Source of the DNA: Stenopsyche tienmushanensis
Taxonomy: Eukaryota > Arthropoda > Insecta > Trichoptera > Stenopsychidae
Length of the DNA: 64,000 bases
NCBI GenBank assembly: GCA_008973525.1
Contig: WACJ01000301.1
Coordinates: forward strand, 248,001 to 312,000
Direction: 5' to 3'
Below are positions 11,420 to 24,800 of the stretch, in pieces. How positions within the stretch are numbered: position 1 is the first letter of the stretch; every line of letters begins with the position of its first letter. Position numbers and translations under genes: made by a program. The notes below the pieces were generated by a model, which had not been told where the DNA came from, ran no database searches, and saw only the letters and a list, made by a program, of their open reading frames with translations.

Positions 11420-12574
11420 CTTCTTTGGTCAATTGATGTAGGCTGACACTTCTGTACTATAATGCAAAATGTTTCATAACTGACCATTTGATGATTATGG
11501 AAGCTGTGTTTTGAAGCTGTCGCTCTTCTGGCATACTTATTTAACATGTTACCTATAGATTAAAAAATACCGAGCTTTACTTTGGTCTTATAAAATCGGT
11601 CATTTCATACGAGAGCACTTGGTTTACGTCGTGCGTCATTCTAACGTTTATGTCATACAATGTAAATACTGAATTGACGTACACTAACGAATGTCCTTGC
11701 AAAAAAAAATAGATATTAATACTAGATTATCGATTATTTTAATATCTGATTCTATCAAAATCCTTCAAATTGACGGTTGCTTCTAAATAATAAATCTGGG
11801 AGAGAAATACATTGGCATGTATATTTGAATCATTCCATAAATAATAATCAGGTGCGGTGAAGTGGGTGTAATACGTTGAAAATGAAAGTGGCATCCAAAT
11901 ACCATTGTCTATTTTCAGTAATGGCATTTTCGTCACGTAAAGGAATTGCTCGCTTGGAGTGAGCCTTTGAAAGATTTAAGTATTGGGAGTTAGATTAAAT
12001 TCTCAGAATGCCATATTCAATCGATTGTAAGAAGAGGATCGATTCGAAGAACAACCTGAATCACGATTTGGACAGCATGGAAGGAGATTCCGGTTGGTCA
12101 TTCGGGTACAGTGCACCGTCAATAACTCTCACTTTCGTCTTTTAAAGTAGAGGTAACGGTCGCTGAGGTATCTACGTTACGTAACGGAAGTGTCGTTACG
12201 GAATACATAAACGGGTTTCTTACGTCCAGGGAATTCAAAGGATCCGCTATTGCGTTGTCGGACATGTCAATGGCAGATGACACACGGGGAAATGTTAAGT
12301 CGTTTTGCGCAACATCTTACTGTACATTTTCGACACGGTGTAACAATAGATCGTCAATTTTTGACATTGAAATATAAATCGATGATCTTTCGATTATTTT
12401 TTATACAAATGCATGATTGCAAAGAAGACAAAAACATAATTTGGGACATGACATCAATTAACGCTTAAGATTTGCCAACAAAATTATTTAAGCTCGTGTT
12501 AGTTCATCATTGACATGTAGCACTTGTATGTCGAAACTCTACACTTAGAATCTTTAAATATTACGACATTTGTG
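11420..12574. other. Intergenic region, no supported gene
   Basis: Short open frames occur on the minus strand at 11739-11936 (containing TAPDYYLWND, faintly like a mariner motif) and on the plus strand at 12250-12468. Neither has splice signals or a recognisable domain. Around 12050-12300 GC is raised; the origin is unknown. Confidence 0.35.
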
Positions 12575-12800
12575 CAACAAGATTTTAAATCCAAATTTTA
12601 GGATAAAAATTTCACTATACCACCAATTCATATTTTTGATCCAAGATTTAGCCTGATTTCCTGGATCTGAAAATATAAATACTGAGGCGATTAATAAATA
12701 AATATAGGGACACCTTTAGGTAACTAAATCTGCAACAATAATTAAATAATGATCATTTTGTTACTAAATTATGGGTCCTTTCCATTTGAATGTCCTTATC
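12575..12800 (+). repeat. Dispersed repeat family R1, copy 2
   Basis: Contains the family landmarks CCTGATTTCCTGGATCTG, AATACTGAGGCGATTAATAA and CTGCAACAATAATTAAAT in the same order and orientation as the copy at 32995. Degenerate, non-coding. Confidence 0.6.
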
Positions 12801-14588
12801 TCATAAAAGTCTCTCATGGAGACTGTCTACATCTGATAACATATACGATAATTTAACAACAAGAAGATAATTTTTATAAAGCTGTGTGACCATATGGTTA
12901 CACTCAACTATATTGGAAGCGTGTTATATAAATATTTGACAGCCAAAATGAAGATAAAATACATGTTTATAAATGAAATGTAATAATATTAATTATCATA
13001 TCATCATCAATCTATTGTTTTTTTATGTAATCAAGCCGATTTTAATGATTTTCACTGTTACCACACGGTCACGTTCGATCCCAAAGGGTCAAACTTAGTA
13101 TATACATTTTTTTTTTTGTTGTGCATAATTTTGTATTTTTGATAAGCATTGAAAAGCCACAAAGAATAGATCACCAATCGACTAAAAACTTTCACTCAGA
13201 CTCTATGCATTGATTAAGCATTGTCCGGGATTGGAATATAAGATAGATACACAAGAAAGCCAAATTCAATCTAAAGTTTGAGATTAAATAACATCAATTT
13301 AAATGCACTTGTTGAATCATCCTTAAGTACTTTCTCCCTGATATTAAAAAAATGATGCTTGGAGAGATTCGTGATAAATTGAATGCCAGATTTTTTGCAT
13401 ATCATAATATAATATGATTGTATGCCATGTTATTAAATGTCAAATTTAAAGATGAGCACATAACTGAAGTAAATATCAACATGACATCATTGGGATTTTT
13501 CAAGATTTTTGTCATTTTGTAATTGTATTTCTACATTAGCGTAAATACGCTAAAATAGATTAGCAGTTCTTCTAATTTTGCGATTTTTTTAATTGAAAGA
13601 GTATTTTATGCGACACGAAAATAGCTAAAATCTATCGAAATTGATGCTTAAATAGAAAAATGTCGATGGATTAACACTTGGCTGTTAATTTATACGCAAT
13701 GCATTTCATAAACATTACATAAGTGAACGTCGAGCATAAGAAAATCTGGGTTGTGTCAACAAATTACCGGCTGTATGAGAGCGATTTAGTAATTTTGCGC
13801 CTGGTAGAAAGTTCTGCAAGGTCAAGGCAATGCTTTTTATTATGCAAAAAATCCATTGAAATATTACGTCTTCATTGAGATGACGATTGACGCGATGGAA
13901 TTCAGAGGAATCTTCGATGTAAAAATGCACCTGACACGATCGATTTATTCATAAAATAATGACCCATTATAAACAGGTCTTACGCACGTAATACGAACCG
14001 ACCCAAAGACGAAGCCTTCTCTTTTGGGCGACCACGAATGTGTAAGATGGCTATGGAAATAATACGGTCATTATATGAGGCCATAAGTAGCCATTCTTGG
14101 AAATTATGGAGTGAACAAGGCTGTTTTTCATTTTTTTTTTCGTGAATCTGTTATAAGCGTCGTTATATCACGCGAAACAACTAATGATGAAATCGACGGA
14201 AAAACTTTTACGTCGGTTTCCGCATAATGTAATCGTTGCATATGATTGTTAAATAAGCATAAAAGTGCATTCGTGTCGGCTATAAACTGTATTCTATTAG
14301 AATCTATGAATAAATACACCAGGAAGGAATAATTCATCGACTTCCTAATATGTTAAAAAATTGAATAACAGCGAAATTCCACGAGCTGATCGATTTTAAG
14401 AAAATCCATTTTTAAGTTGTAATGAAGTATAAATTATGTCATATTTTTCAACAGTTATCAATTTAAAATATAATCGCAAAGGACTAAAAAAAATTTCTGA
14501 ATTCAAAATGATTTTATGTATGAACATTGGAATATTGCGAAATTATTATTTATATCAAATATTAGTATAGTGGGTTAATTCCTAGACT
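12801..14588. other. Intergenic region, no supported gene
   Basis: AT-rich. Minus-strand open frames at 13715-13930 and 14128-14337 lack start context, splice signals and motifs and are probably chance. TSD base pairs of the next element occupy 14581-14588. Confidence 0.4.
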
Positions 14589-14895
14589 AGCGCTTCTTAA
14601 ACTTATGTGGTTCGCGGACCCCCTCTTGGAGCAAAATTTCCTTCGCGGACCCCCTCTTGAGCAATTTTTTTCTCGCGGACCCCCTTTTGAACAATATTTT
14701 TTTGGTGAACCTCATCCTAACCCTTGTGACTTAATTTTTCAAACAAACAAACATTTTCTGGCCAAAATAGAGCTTCTTATAATGTTTTCTGTAAATAATT
14801 TCACGAAAATATCTTGTTCAACTACAGATAAATGTTTTTTTTTATATCTTTGCGGACCCCCAGGGGCTCGCGGACCCCTGTTTAAGAACCGCTGT
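14589..14895. mobile_element. hAT-type MITE with perfect 8-bp target duplication
   Basis: A 307-base non-autonomous element. It is flanked on both sides by the identical octamer CCTAGACT (14581-14588 and 14896-14903). The left end AGCGCTTCTTAAAC and the right end, on the other strand, ACAGCGGTTCTTAAAC form imperfect inverted repeats. Just inside the left end are three tandem copies of a roughly 30-base unit starting CGCGGACCCCC; the right end carries more copies of the same GCGGACCCC motif. A plus-strand frame at 14605-14910 is only this repeat being read through. Confidence 0.88.
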
Positions 14896-14903
14896 CCTAG
14901 ACT

Positions 14904-15827
14904 CTTTTGAATGATATTTGGGTAAATCTGAGAGGTAAAAAATATAGATATATCCTTCTAATAAATAGTAAATACTAAAACTTTATTAATATAAAGTCAA
15001 GCTGGGTTGTGGGTTTTCAAATAATCAAGGACAAAAATCATTACAAAAAAAATCCTTATCTCAAGGAAATAAAAGAGAACGGATACAACACCTTAAGGTC
15101 TAGATTTATAAATATAACAATGGATAGCAAATGTTTTCATATGAAATGTCCGATTTTAAGTATTATATGTGAGATTGCTATAAAAAGATGATTAACGTTA
15201 TTATGATTTTTCTCTTTATTATTCATAGTTAAAAATATATTACAAATATTTTTTTTTAAATATTTGGATTGTGTAGTTATACTGTGACAAACCATATACT
15301 ATTAAAGATAGGAAAATACTCAGTTTGGAATTTAATTGGATATGAAAAGGTCTTCAACTTTCTAAGACATAAGAAGAAATTACTCTAAGCCATTATAGAA
15401 TTGTCTTCATCCAAAATGATGGGCTTTAAAATTGAAAAAGAAGTAAATTCAGAATTAAGCATAGCGGAAACATGGGTCATATTTATGTTATAACGTCAAT
15501 AATTTCTAATGACTGAACCAAAAATATAGTTATTTAAACAAGTTCAAGGAATCACCTTAGAGGACAATAAAATAGTTTAATCAATACAATATGCAACGAC
15601 AAAGAATTATTTATGAATTGTGTTCAAGCCAATTTTAAAAAAAATATTGTAATCAATTATTGTCATAAAAAAGAGCGTGACCATATGGGAGCACGGGGGA
15701 GAAACTAGCTAGATTTTGTAAATTAAAACAAAAATAACTAGCATAGATGTATACATATATATTGTAAGTGAAATAGATAAATATATAAGTTTTATGGTTG
15801 ATGGGAAGTTCAGTTTTGTTCGCAACC
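14904..15827. other. Intergenic region downstream of gene D
   Basis: AT-rich, no recognisable gene. It probably holds the 3' UTR of gene D. Confidence 0.4.
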
Positions 15828-18800
15828 TCATTTGGTGCGAGCCATGGAGTGATCATGGAGATTGTAGAAAGCTCCGGGGATGCATTTATCCCCATTACTT
15901 ACGCAAAAAGCCCTAAATGCCCTAAAATATGAGGGAATGGCTACAAGGTTTGTATGTCCAACCGGTCCGCCTTTCAGACCGCTGACACTTCGAATGAGTA
16001 ATTTGACATTCGGGGACTGTTGTAGCGGCGAAAGCAACGGCAGGAGACTTGATAAGTCGGCATATACAATTTATTTCCAATTTGTTTATTTAAGTATAAA
16101 TATCGATATAAAATTTGTTAATATTGATTCATTCATTCATCAGCCTGTATCCCACTGTTAGGTGTAGGCCTCCCGCATGAGTTCCTCTCGATCTTCCGCT
16201 TTCCGCATCCAGCTTCTTCCTGCTATTCTTCTGATGTCGTCAGTCCATCTTGCAAGGGGTCGTCCAACTCCAACCACTGCACCATTGACCGCCATCTCTT
16301 TGGCAAATGTGTCCCGCCGAGGCAAAGCGTCCATTACTCGAGTTCTTCTTGGATATCTTCGTTCCTGATTTTATCTTTTAAAGATACTCCGAGCATAGAT
16401 CTTTCATCAATTTGCGTCCCCCTAATGAATATAGATATCGTCCCAAGAGTCTGAGAATTGTGACTAATGACCATGGCTTTATTTTATTCATGTTCATTTT
16501 CAGGCCAATTTTGCATTTTGAAGGTCGTAGAGCAAGTCTCGTAGCTTTTCAGGTGATTCGGCTACTAATACTATATCATCTGCAAAACAGAGGTGGGAGA
16601 TGTATTCTCCGTTTATATTTATTCCACATTTTATCCAAGATAGCAGTTTAAACACATATTCCAAAGCGTTTATGAACAGTTTAGGAGATATGACATCTCT
16701 ATGCTTGACACTTTTTCTTATATTTATACTATTGGTGTTATCATGGAGCAGGACCATCATCGTCGCGGAGTTATATAGAGATTTGATCACCTCTACATAC
16801 CGAATGTCTATGTTGCAGCGTTGTAGTGGCTCTAAAATTGCTCATGTTTCAATTGAATCGAATGCCTTTGCATAATCAACACAGGCAATGTTGAGTGGCA
16901 GATTATATTTTTCGATTTTCAGTATGATTTGTCTTAGTGTATGGATATAATCAAAAGTACTGAAACCTTTTCTAAATCCAGCTTGCTCTCGAGGTTGAAA
17001 TGTGTCAAAACGACTCGTCAGTCTATTAGTTATAATTCTAGAGAATACTTTATATACATGGGAGAGAAGGGAAATTAGTCGGTGGTTCTTGTAATATTAG
17101 GCATAAATATAATATATAAAATTTTACTATCCAAATAACATTGTTCAAATTCATGATTATGATTAACAATCCAATTGATCTTATGATTTATAAGCAGATC
17201 GTGTTTAAAAATGGGATTTTAACAATAAAGCTAATAGGAAACTTGATTAGGTAAGAAAAGTTGGCTAAGAGTTTCACTTCAATGAACACTCACTGTTCTC
17301 AGTGCACGATATCGATAGATGGAAATCGATTGTTCTCCAACAACAAAAAAATGAATAAAACGTGTTCGTTATGGATTGCTTAATTTTCATCGCGGCTAAT
17401 TAATGGACATGCAAATATTGTTATTCACAGTTGTGTAATTGAATTGCATCCATCATCAACAGGGTCAATGTTGATAAATCCAGAAATCAGATGGTGAATT
17501 TTGTTGATGATAAAGAATACATTTTTATTAATAAATATGTTTTATATAACGGAAGAATTGAATAGAAATTTTTCAAAGACTGATCGAATGATTTTGCATT
17601 TTGGCTCGCTTATAATTTTCACTAGACGTATCGGGCGAAAGCGATTTTAGTAATGTGGACGCCCATACAAGTAATAAAGTTATTTTAATAGTAGTCATCG
17701 ATCTTGTTTGAATTTAAGAAAGTTGAAAAACACTATCAATTGTCAAATAATGCGAATTTATGATCGCTCAAGGATGAAGATCTTATATAAATTTGATCAT
17801 CGATGGAGTTTTGGTATTGAAATATAATATATCTCTTATGGTATTGCTGAAGAGATGTGATTTTAATGCTGACAAATACTGCTTAATTTATGTTAAATCT
17901 AGCATCAGACGATAGTCATACACGGAAGTCATTTGCAAATTTGATTCCTGAAGCATATGGCCTTTCAACGTACAAGGTGTTTGATGATTTAATGTGTTTT
18001 TTGTGTGTTAATCAAATTAATTCTTATTGAAAGAATAAGTTATAAAACAAAAATCGAGTTTAATGAACCTGTGTGGGTGCTATCAAACTTAATTAGAATA
18101 ATTTCGATTTCGATTTGAATAGAACCTTGTCGAAAATTATAGGCGATGGATGCGCGTGGAATTCATTGTTCATAATAAGCAAACGTACTTAAGATCTATG
18201 AATCTATTAAAATTGATAAACAAATCAATTATCATGGCATATATTAGGGGTACCCAAAATATTCGCGTATTTTGAGACTTTGTGTTTAAGTTTTTTTTTA
18301 ATGTTAGGGGTAAAATATCCAGCCCCGAAGCTAACGAAGTCCATATACAACATTGTTTGCTACTTTTTTAAAATTTACGTTGGAATACCACAAAACGTCA
18401 GTAAAACCTTCATAGATGTTTATAGTGAAATGGTAACAATCCTCATATGCCAATATCTGTTTCAAAATTTTAATTCTGACAATAGAAGCTCAAGGGATGA
18501 ACCTAGAACGAGACGCATTAAAATCCCTAATCGAATCAGATTCAGAAAGTTGTATTGAATAATGAAGGGTATATAAAATTAATGTACTTTTTTAAAACTA
18601 AATACGCGAATACTTTTGGATCCCCCTAATAAATGCTTTGGTATTTATATTGAAAAATTGCCTTGAATCCACATTTATCAAAGGAAGTGTACAAGGTAAA
18701 CAATCTAGAGCGGTCATATTAAGTATGTAAGTTTAAAGTACTCAATTTTATTATTTAAAACGAGGAAAATAGGGGTTTTAGATAGATATTTTTTATTTGA

Positions 18801-19730
18801 GTACGCCAGATCAAGTGTTACCATTTAATTTCACCATAACTGTCAAACGCTATTATATTATTTATAAGCTATATAAAGGATTTATTTCTTTATTCGTTTC
18901 TCAGAAAGTATTGATCTTCCGAAGGTCTAAATTATGTTTTAAGCAATTTCTTTTTTAAAATAAGGCTTGATAGAGCAAATGCAGATAATTTAGTATTTGT
19001 ATCTGCAGTTTGTTAATATACAAAACAACAGTATTTAGCTAAAAGAAAAGTCTGATAATAATTTAAAGCAGTGAGCACTTATAAGAAATAAGCATTTGAT
19101 TGGGTCATAATATTGGCTACAGTAAATGTCAAAAATCTCTGTTTACCATTTGAATGAATGAATATTAGTTATTAATATATTGAAAATTAGCAGTTTGAAC
19201 TGGTAACACTTGATCTGGCGAAATTATATGGACATACTTGATTTGTTGAATACTTCCGTGTGAAAATCATTTTTGGCGGGCTTATAAAAATATTTTTGCA
19301 TACAGTAAGATCGTCATTGGCGCATATCTAATTGATTGCTGAATTGTGATTGTAATTCGTTGCGATTTATTTGAATATTGTTGTGTAATATTTTTGTTAG
19401 CCTGATGATTGAATATTGGTATTTCATAAGGAGGTGTTATGAAAAGTTTTAAATTGGTTTTTACAATCTATCACTGGATGATTCAAACTTGTGAAATGAA
19501 GAAGTGGGTGTGGTTTGGCCGGTAATATTTTGTGGTATAATTAAATAGGTTTCAGCGCATAATGAAATGCGTATGCGAATTAGTTCTTTGTTGAATATTT
19601 AATTGGATTGGTTCAAATAACACAATTAAGATAGTGGTGGACAAACCTTGAGATTTCGTTGCGACACTTGCTGAGAAATATGTTGAACTGCAAGACAGCA
19701 GACAACAACTAAAGCCACATAGAAATTTTT
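15828..19730 (-). CDS. Gene D (partial): small secreted protein, start exon unresolved
   Basis: Two phase-0 exons. Exon 19730-19647 (28 codons) reads KNFYVALVVVCCLAVQHISQ and on to QRNLK: a signal-peptide core lacking its own Met, between acceptor TTGTTAG and donor GTTTGT. Exon 16016-15828 (acceptor CTACAACAG, 62 codons to a TGA) begins SPNVKLLIRSVSGL, contains GHTNLVAIPSYFRAFRAFC and ends HDHSMARTK. Its GC is well above the flanks. A consensus donor GTAAGT lies inside it after RAFRAFC, so it could instead splice onward to an exon I did not find. The Met must come from an upstream exon; the best candidate is ATGATCTATGGAATACTT before a weak GTATAT donor near 19935, downstream of a TATA box at 20092-20099. 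V-K-LLIRS resembles V-S-LLIRS in gene B. The 3.6-kb intron hosts an RTE and a Tc1-like element. Function unknown. Confidence 0.45.
16125..17095 (-). mobile_element. 5'-truncated RTE-clade non-LTR retrotransposon relic
   Basis: Reading the minus strand from 17095: SRIITNRLTSRFDTF, QAGFRKGFSTFDYIHTL, DYAKAFDSIET then a stop, ISPKLFINALEYVFKLL, and HLCFADDIVLVAESPEK with the reverse transcriptase FADD box. The frame breaks several times. The 3' end near 16130-16260 encodes the WMRKAEDREE...EAYT tail common to RTE elements and ends in TCATTCATTCATC repeats. Endonuclease and N-terminal reverse transcriptase regions are absent. It lies inside the gene D intron, antisense-neutral (same strand as D). 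Confidence 0.9.
18244..18630. mobile_element. Tc1/mariner-type short element with inverted repeats
   Basis: Left end TTAGGGGTACCCAAAATATT continuing CGCGTATTT; the right end, on the other strand, TTAGGGGGATCCAAAAGTAT continuing TCGCGTATTTAG. These are about 30-base imperfect terminal inverted repeats, each preceded by TA, the target duplication of Tc1/mariner elements. A 92-codon plus-strand frame inside (18280-18558) may be a decayed transposase C-terminus but shows no firm motif. Confidence 0.75.
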
Positions 19731-20059
19731 CTAACAATTATTTAATACATAAAAACAAATGTAAAACATTACGCAAGCAGTTTGGCAAAGGTAGATAACC
19801 TTGAATTATTTCTTATGCGAATTATTTTCAATCGTTTCAAATGACTCTTAATCTTTTAGACGCAGTCACCCAATATTTGTACGAAATAAAAAGCATAATA
19901 AATACCTTGACTTGAATCGATATATCTCATAAATATACAAGTATTCCATAGATCATTTTTCGTCACTGTCGAAATAAAAACGTCGCCGTTTTCTCACTGT
20001 TTTCTTTAGGAAAAGTCATTTTTGCGATAATGCGTGAGCAACAAATTAAATTAACAACA

Positions 20060-20300
20060 CGATCTTGCGGTCAGTTGGCATTTTCACTTTCTTTATATAC
20101 GCCGAAGACGCGTTAGAAAAATGTTAATTTCAGCTTAGAACTCGGTAAAATAGCATGGAATTTGACAGAAAGACAGCTTGTTGGCTCGTTGAACTGGTTA
20201 CTGACCAGAATCGAGCTGGTACTCCGTGTGAATGACTGCTCCCCACTTTGTTGCTTGTAGTAAACCTCGACACCAACACAACTAAAATTTCTCAACCGTT
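20060..20300 (-). promoter_or_regulatory. Putative TATA promoter and leader for gene D
   Basis: The minus strand has GTATATAAAG at 20100-20091 within a GC-raised segment reaching to about 20295. Transcription from it would start near 20065 and run toward the gene D leader exon at 19730. The segment 20113-20295 is open on the minus strand but reads like 5' leader sequence rather than protein. Confidence 0.4.
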
Positions 20301-21118
20301 TTATCGATATTCAATTGATCATCATATTTAAACAATAGTTCATTCCGATGGACCGTAAATGGGAGAAAAAACAATTTAAAATTTCGATGCTTCATTCGAT
20401 CGATCTTATTCAGATAAAAATTTGAAGAAGTGGGGATCGAACAAATTTGCAGAGACTTGAATGGTTCTCAATTATAATACTTATGCTGAAATAAGCTTAA
20501 ACCATATAATTTTGGCTTTTCCCTCTTTAATGATGATGATAAACTTGTGGGAAATAAGATCGCTAATCATAGATAAGGTTGATGATATCATTTTTATTGT
20601 TACATCCAAAGAATAAATGATGACGATTCCACAAAAAATGAGGTATAAATATGAACCAATAATGATCTGAGCTAGAAGTATTATTAAAACTAGGAAAACT
20701 TATGTATGGAAAGTTAGGGATAGCACACATATTTTCTATAATTTGTTCGTAAGTTAACTTCATAATTGATTTTTTGTGGGAGATTATTATTTCTAAACGA
20801 TGTCATAATTGTTGTATCATATTAAACAACCGTAGGCGATCTTGTCAGATTTAGTTAATCATTTCGCTGCTTATTTGGTGTAAATCTGTTTTTAGTTGAC
20901 CACTAGGATATTCTATTCCAAAATTATTAATAAAATTATCTAAAACCCGTATTTTCTAAGTATTAGTGATTGTTAATATTAAGGAAGATTATTTTTAATG
21001 CAAATACTATAACAATATTTACATGAATATTATGTCAAATTATTTTATAAGAACTCTATGAATTCAAGCCTTATTTTTAATACTTTGTAGCAATGTAAAC
21101 ACCTATGTTTAGTTAATC
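20301..21118. other. Intergenic AT-rich region
   Basis: No gene, element or repeat that I can support. Confidence 0.45.
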
Positions 21119-21810
21119 AATCAGACTTCGAAACGGAACTGAACCGAAAATGACTAATAAAACCGTTATTTTTACCCAAAATAAAACTGGAATTAGATCG
21201 ATTCGAAAATATCGGTTTTATCGGTTCATTATTAAGTATTTTTTAAGCTTATCTCTTCCTATATTGATATTTTTATTTTATTTGTGGAAAACCAACAGTT
21301 TCACATATAATTGTAACAAAATTGAATTAGGTTTTTACATATGGAATATATTTCTTATATATCCAGACTGGGACTTTCAGATTTCAATTTGTTTCCTAGT
21401 GTTAAATACTAAAAACTAGGATTCCAAAACTTCCAGCCAATAAATGTTAAGTCAGTATCTTTTCATTGAATACATGATATTTTTATATATGTCTAAGAAA
21501 TTCATAGCCCCTGCATATAAGCAAAAGTGAAAAATAGTAACTTAACTAATGAGTAAATTCGACAAAATTATTCATATAGAATGCTTGTTATAAGAGAAGT
21601 TATAAAATATTCTAAATTATGCTAGAAAGTAGGTTTTTAATCCAAATAAATATATTTAAAACATTCAAAAATTCAATCGGAGTTGAATCGAAAACCGGAA
21701 AAACCGTTATTTTTCCGAAACGAAAACCGTAACCGAGTCAATATGAATAGAGCTGAACCGGAACGAAAACCGAAATGAAACCACAACGGCTCGAAATCCT
21801 CTATAGTCAG
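21119..21810. repeat. AACCG/GAACCG-rich degenerate repeat
   Basis: Two blocks dense in ACCGAAAAC, CCGTTATTTTT and GAACCGAAA words (about 21119-21225 and 21680-21800) bracket an AT-rich centre. Related words recur at 23433-23480 and 28380-28455. This suggests one dispersed family with AACCG-rich ends. No transposase seen. Confidence 0.5.
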
Positions 21811-24800
21811 TTCTTTGTAAGTTTAAGACCTTCATTCCAAAAGATTTTCCAAAAAAATATTTATAAAATCTTTAAATATTTTTTGCTTTAATTGTTATTT
21901 AGGAGCTTAATTTGAGTAAATAAAATCGTATAGTGAAGAATACTTCCCAAAACAACAAACCCAAAAATATTGATATTTGCTGAAATCTTACCATGAAAAC
22001 TTCAATGATCAAGATTGTTTTATCTGTGGATGGTATGGTGATAGGATATGAAATTTAGGCTAATCAGGAGTTTTGAGTTTAGAATGGCAAAAACAAGAGT
22101 TTTGGTGTCATATAATTTTTTTTGTTAAAATACATGCCATTCATAAAATTACCATAACAAGACAGACTTACGACAGAACTTTGCGAAGAGTCATCAAAGA
22201 GAAAAGCTTAGGAATGGTCTCAAATTATGTGCTATTCTTACGTGACAACGCTCCAGTTTTTTGTACAAAAGTACATACAACTAATATGGATTGACACAAT
22301 TAATGTAAACATCATATAAAAAAAGCCTTTACCTTTTCAAATTTTGGCGAACAATCAAAAGATTATTCTTTTGTATGGGAAGTTAATGTAAAATTAATTA
22401 TTGGGAGATTGTTTTGATTTTTTTTTACTTAAATAGATAATTTAAAGAATGCTCTTCATGGATTTCAAATAAGTTGTGGTCGAAAGTATTTTTTTAAATT
22501 GGAATTAGAATAAAAAATAAGGGTATCAGACCCGGATAATACCATTATATGGAGTGTCCATTCTTGTCTAGTTGTCTTGTCTAGTCTAGTTATTATATAA
22601 TATAAACGTAAAAAATAGTAAGAATTTAAATTTGAAAAATGGTCGAAATTACCTAACTTTTATGTAATAACCTCGATTAAAACGGAACTACTGTAGCATT
22701 TCCTTATACTGAAATGAGAGCATCGTAACAATCGTTTTGTATGGAATTTGTGAGGACGGATGAAGAAAATTTGCTTCCGAAATGTCGAATTTAAATCACG
22801 ACTCGAAAATGTATTCAACGAAAGTGAAATGTGCCGGTTGGCGATTTTTGCAACATTGTATCACTTTCGAGTTCATATCATGCGTGTGAGAGTATTAAAT
22901 GAAAGTGGTTATACATGTTTGGATCAATATGGTTATGCATTATGATACTTGTAATTTTGATCAGGAAAAAATCATTGTATCCATGACATTTTTCCATTAT
23001 TATGAAATTATTTGCAGACAATTGTCAGACGGCATTCTAGCACATTAGTCATTCATATTAAAATATATGCAAAGATATCATTGACTACTGTAGCCATTGT
23101 TTGGCGTCACACTTGCTCTAAATGATAGTAATTTGAGATAAATCTAAATGCGCAAGGTCACTGATGAGGCTGTACCGTAAAAACAATATGAATTTGTGAC
23201 ATCTAATCCGTCGAAAAGTATGTCAAGATAAATTACATAAATTATATAATACAATGTCAAATTTAATAATCTAGGAACTGAGCTTTAGAACTTCCTATAC
23301 ATGCCGAATTAAGGCGGTAAAACACTTAGCAAATAAGGCGGCAAGTGTTAATGTAATGGATTAGTTCTTTGACATTTATTATAAGAATTCAAATTCAAAT
23401 CCAGAGTATGAATAATTTTTTTGTGTTTATTACAGGGCTTCAAACCGTTATTTTTTTAGATTTCGGTTTTTGTTCAATAATTAAGGGACGTTTCTGCCTT
23501 ATTGCTTAAAAAAAATCTTCATGTATTAGAAAGAACCGATTTTTAAGAACACTATCAGTATGTTTCAAGTTGATATAAAGAAAATTCGCAAAGTTATAGG
23601 TTGATGAGGAAAAGTTGGGTTGCGCGATATTGAGGAGAGGAGAAACTTTAAACGCATTTTTCTCGAAACTACTTTTTCCAAGCTCACGGAAATGCTTCCA
23701 TACGCCATAGATGACTATTCTTTAAAATATTTGGCAGGCATATGTATAATAAACGTCTTCATCGTTTGACTTAAAATTATCTAAAAATATTCGAGTGTTT
23801 TTATTAAATGAACAAAACTGCAAAAATATTGATGTAATACACTTTTCTTTGATCGCTCACTGTTTTATTTTCCAATATTTTTTCTTAATTATAGGTCAAA
23901 CTATACACAATATTATAGTAAGTAAAACTATATTTAATTTTTTTACTTTAAATCACTTGCTCGGGGACTTAAAACTTCCGCGATGAAGAATGTCATTGCT
24001 CGCTCATCGATATACGAGGCTCCTCTTACTCCTATTACCATACTTTGTTAAACTCTAAAAATTTGTTTATGTTTAATAAAAATCGCATAGTCTCACATAG
24101 ATCCAACTTACAGATATGGCACAATAAGAATTCCAAACACTCAATAATGTGATGGATGTATTTATAAGCCATTAAAATTAGACACTAAGAACGTAATAGT
24201 TTTCCACTTGTTATTTGGCCAACGTCCATATGTCATTCATGTAAAAAAATCGAAAGTTGTTATTGGTCTCAATAAGTCCAAGGTTGCTCACTTGAAAAAT
24301 ATCACCTCAAATTCACGTAATTTGCGCTCAGATTTGCGGAAAAATATTTTTTTAAATGTGTAATATTGACATTATCAAATTATGACATAAGAAATCCATT
24401 GCAGATCTTTGGCCTCTTCAATTTAGATTTACGCAGATAATTTTTAACATCAAAATTTAGATTGATTTTGAGGAAGCAAATAAAGTTTCATCCTAGTTTC
24501 ATCATTCCATTTAAAATGTTCGATACTATCAGCGCAGATGAGTGGTTATTTTAAGTATAACTGATTATAGAATAGAGTTATTAATATCATAATTAACAAT
24601 GTTTAATAGTGAGAGGCAGATGATTTTGAACTTGGATCTCTACAATATCCATCCGAGGGTATTCTGTGGTAGAAAGAGTCCATTCCCTCCTTTTGGTTAT
24701 ATTCTTATATAAATTATAATAGAATAAGCGATGAATCACGTAGATAAAACGATAAAAGTCATACAATTCAAATGTAAAAAGTTGGATATCTATATGAGCT

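Noticed and set aside
11739..11936. Minus-strand frame with TAPDYYLWND, reminiscent of a mariner catalytic block
   Set aside because: A single weak motif with unrelated surroundings and no terminal repeats.
13715..13930. 71-codon minus-strand open frame
   Set aside because: No acceptor/donor pair keeping frame with a neighbour, no motif, composition near background.
266..15920. Similarity between minus-strand 480-520 (TTTAGGACATTTAGGATATT) and gene D exon (TTTAGGGCATTTAGGGCTTT)
   Set aside because: Only about 30 bases match well and the translations and flanks differ; insufficient to claim a shared repeat or exon.
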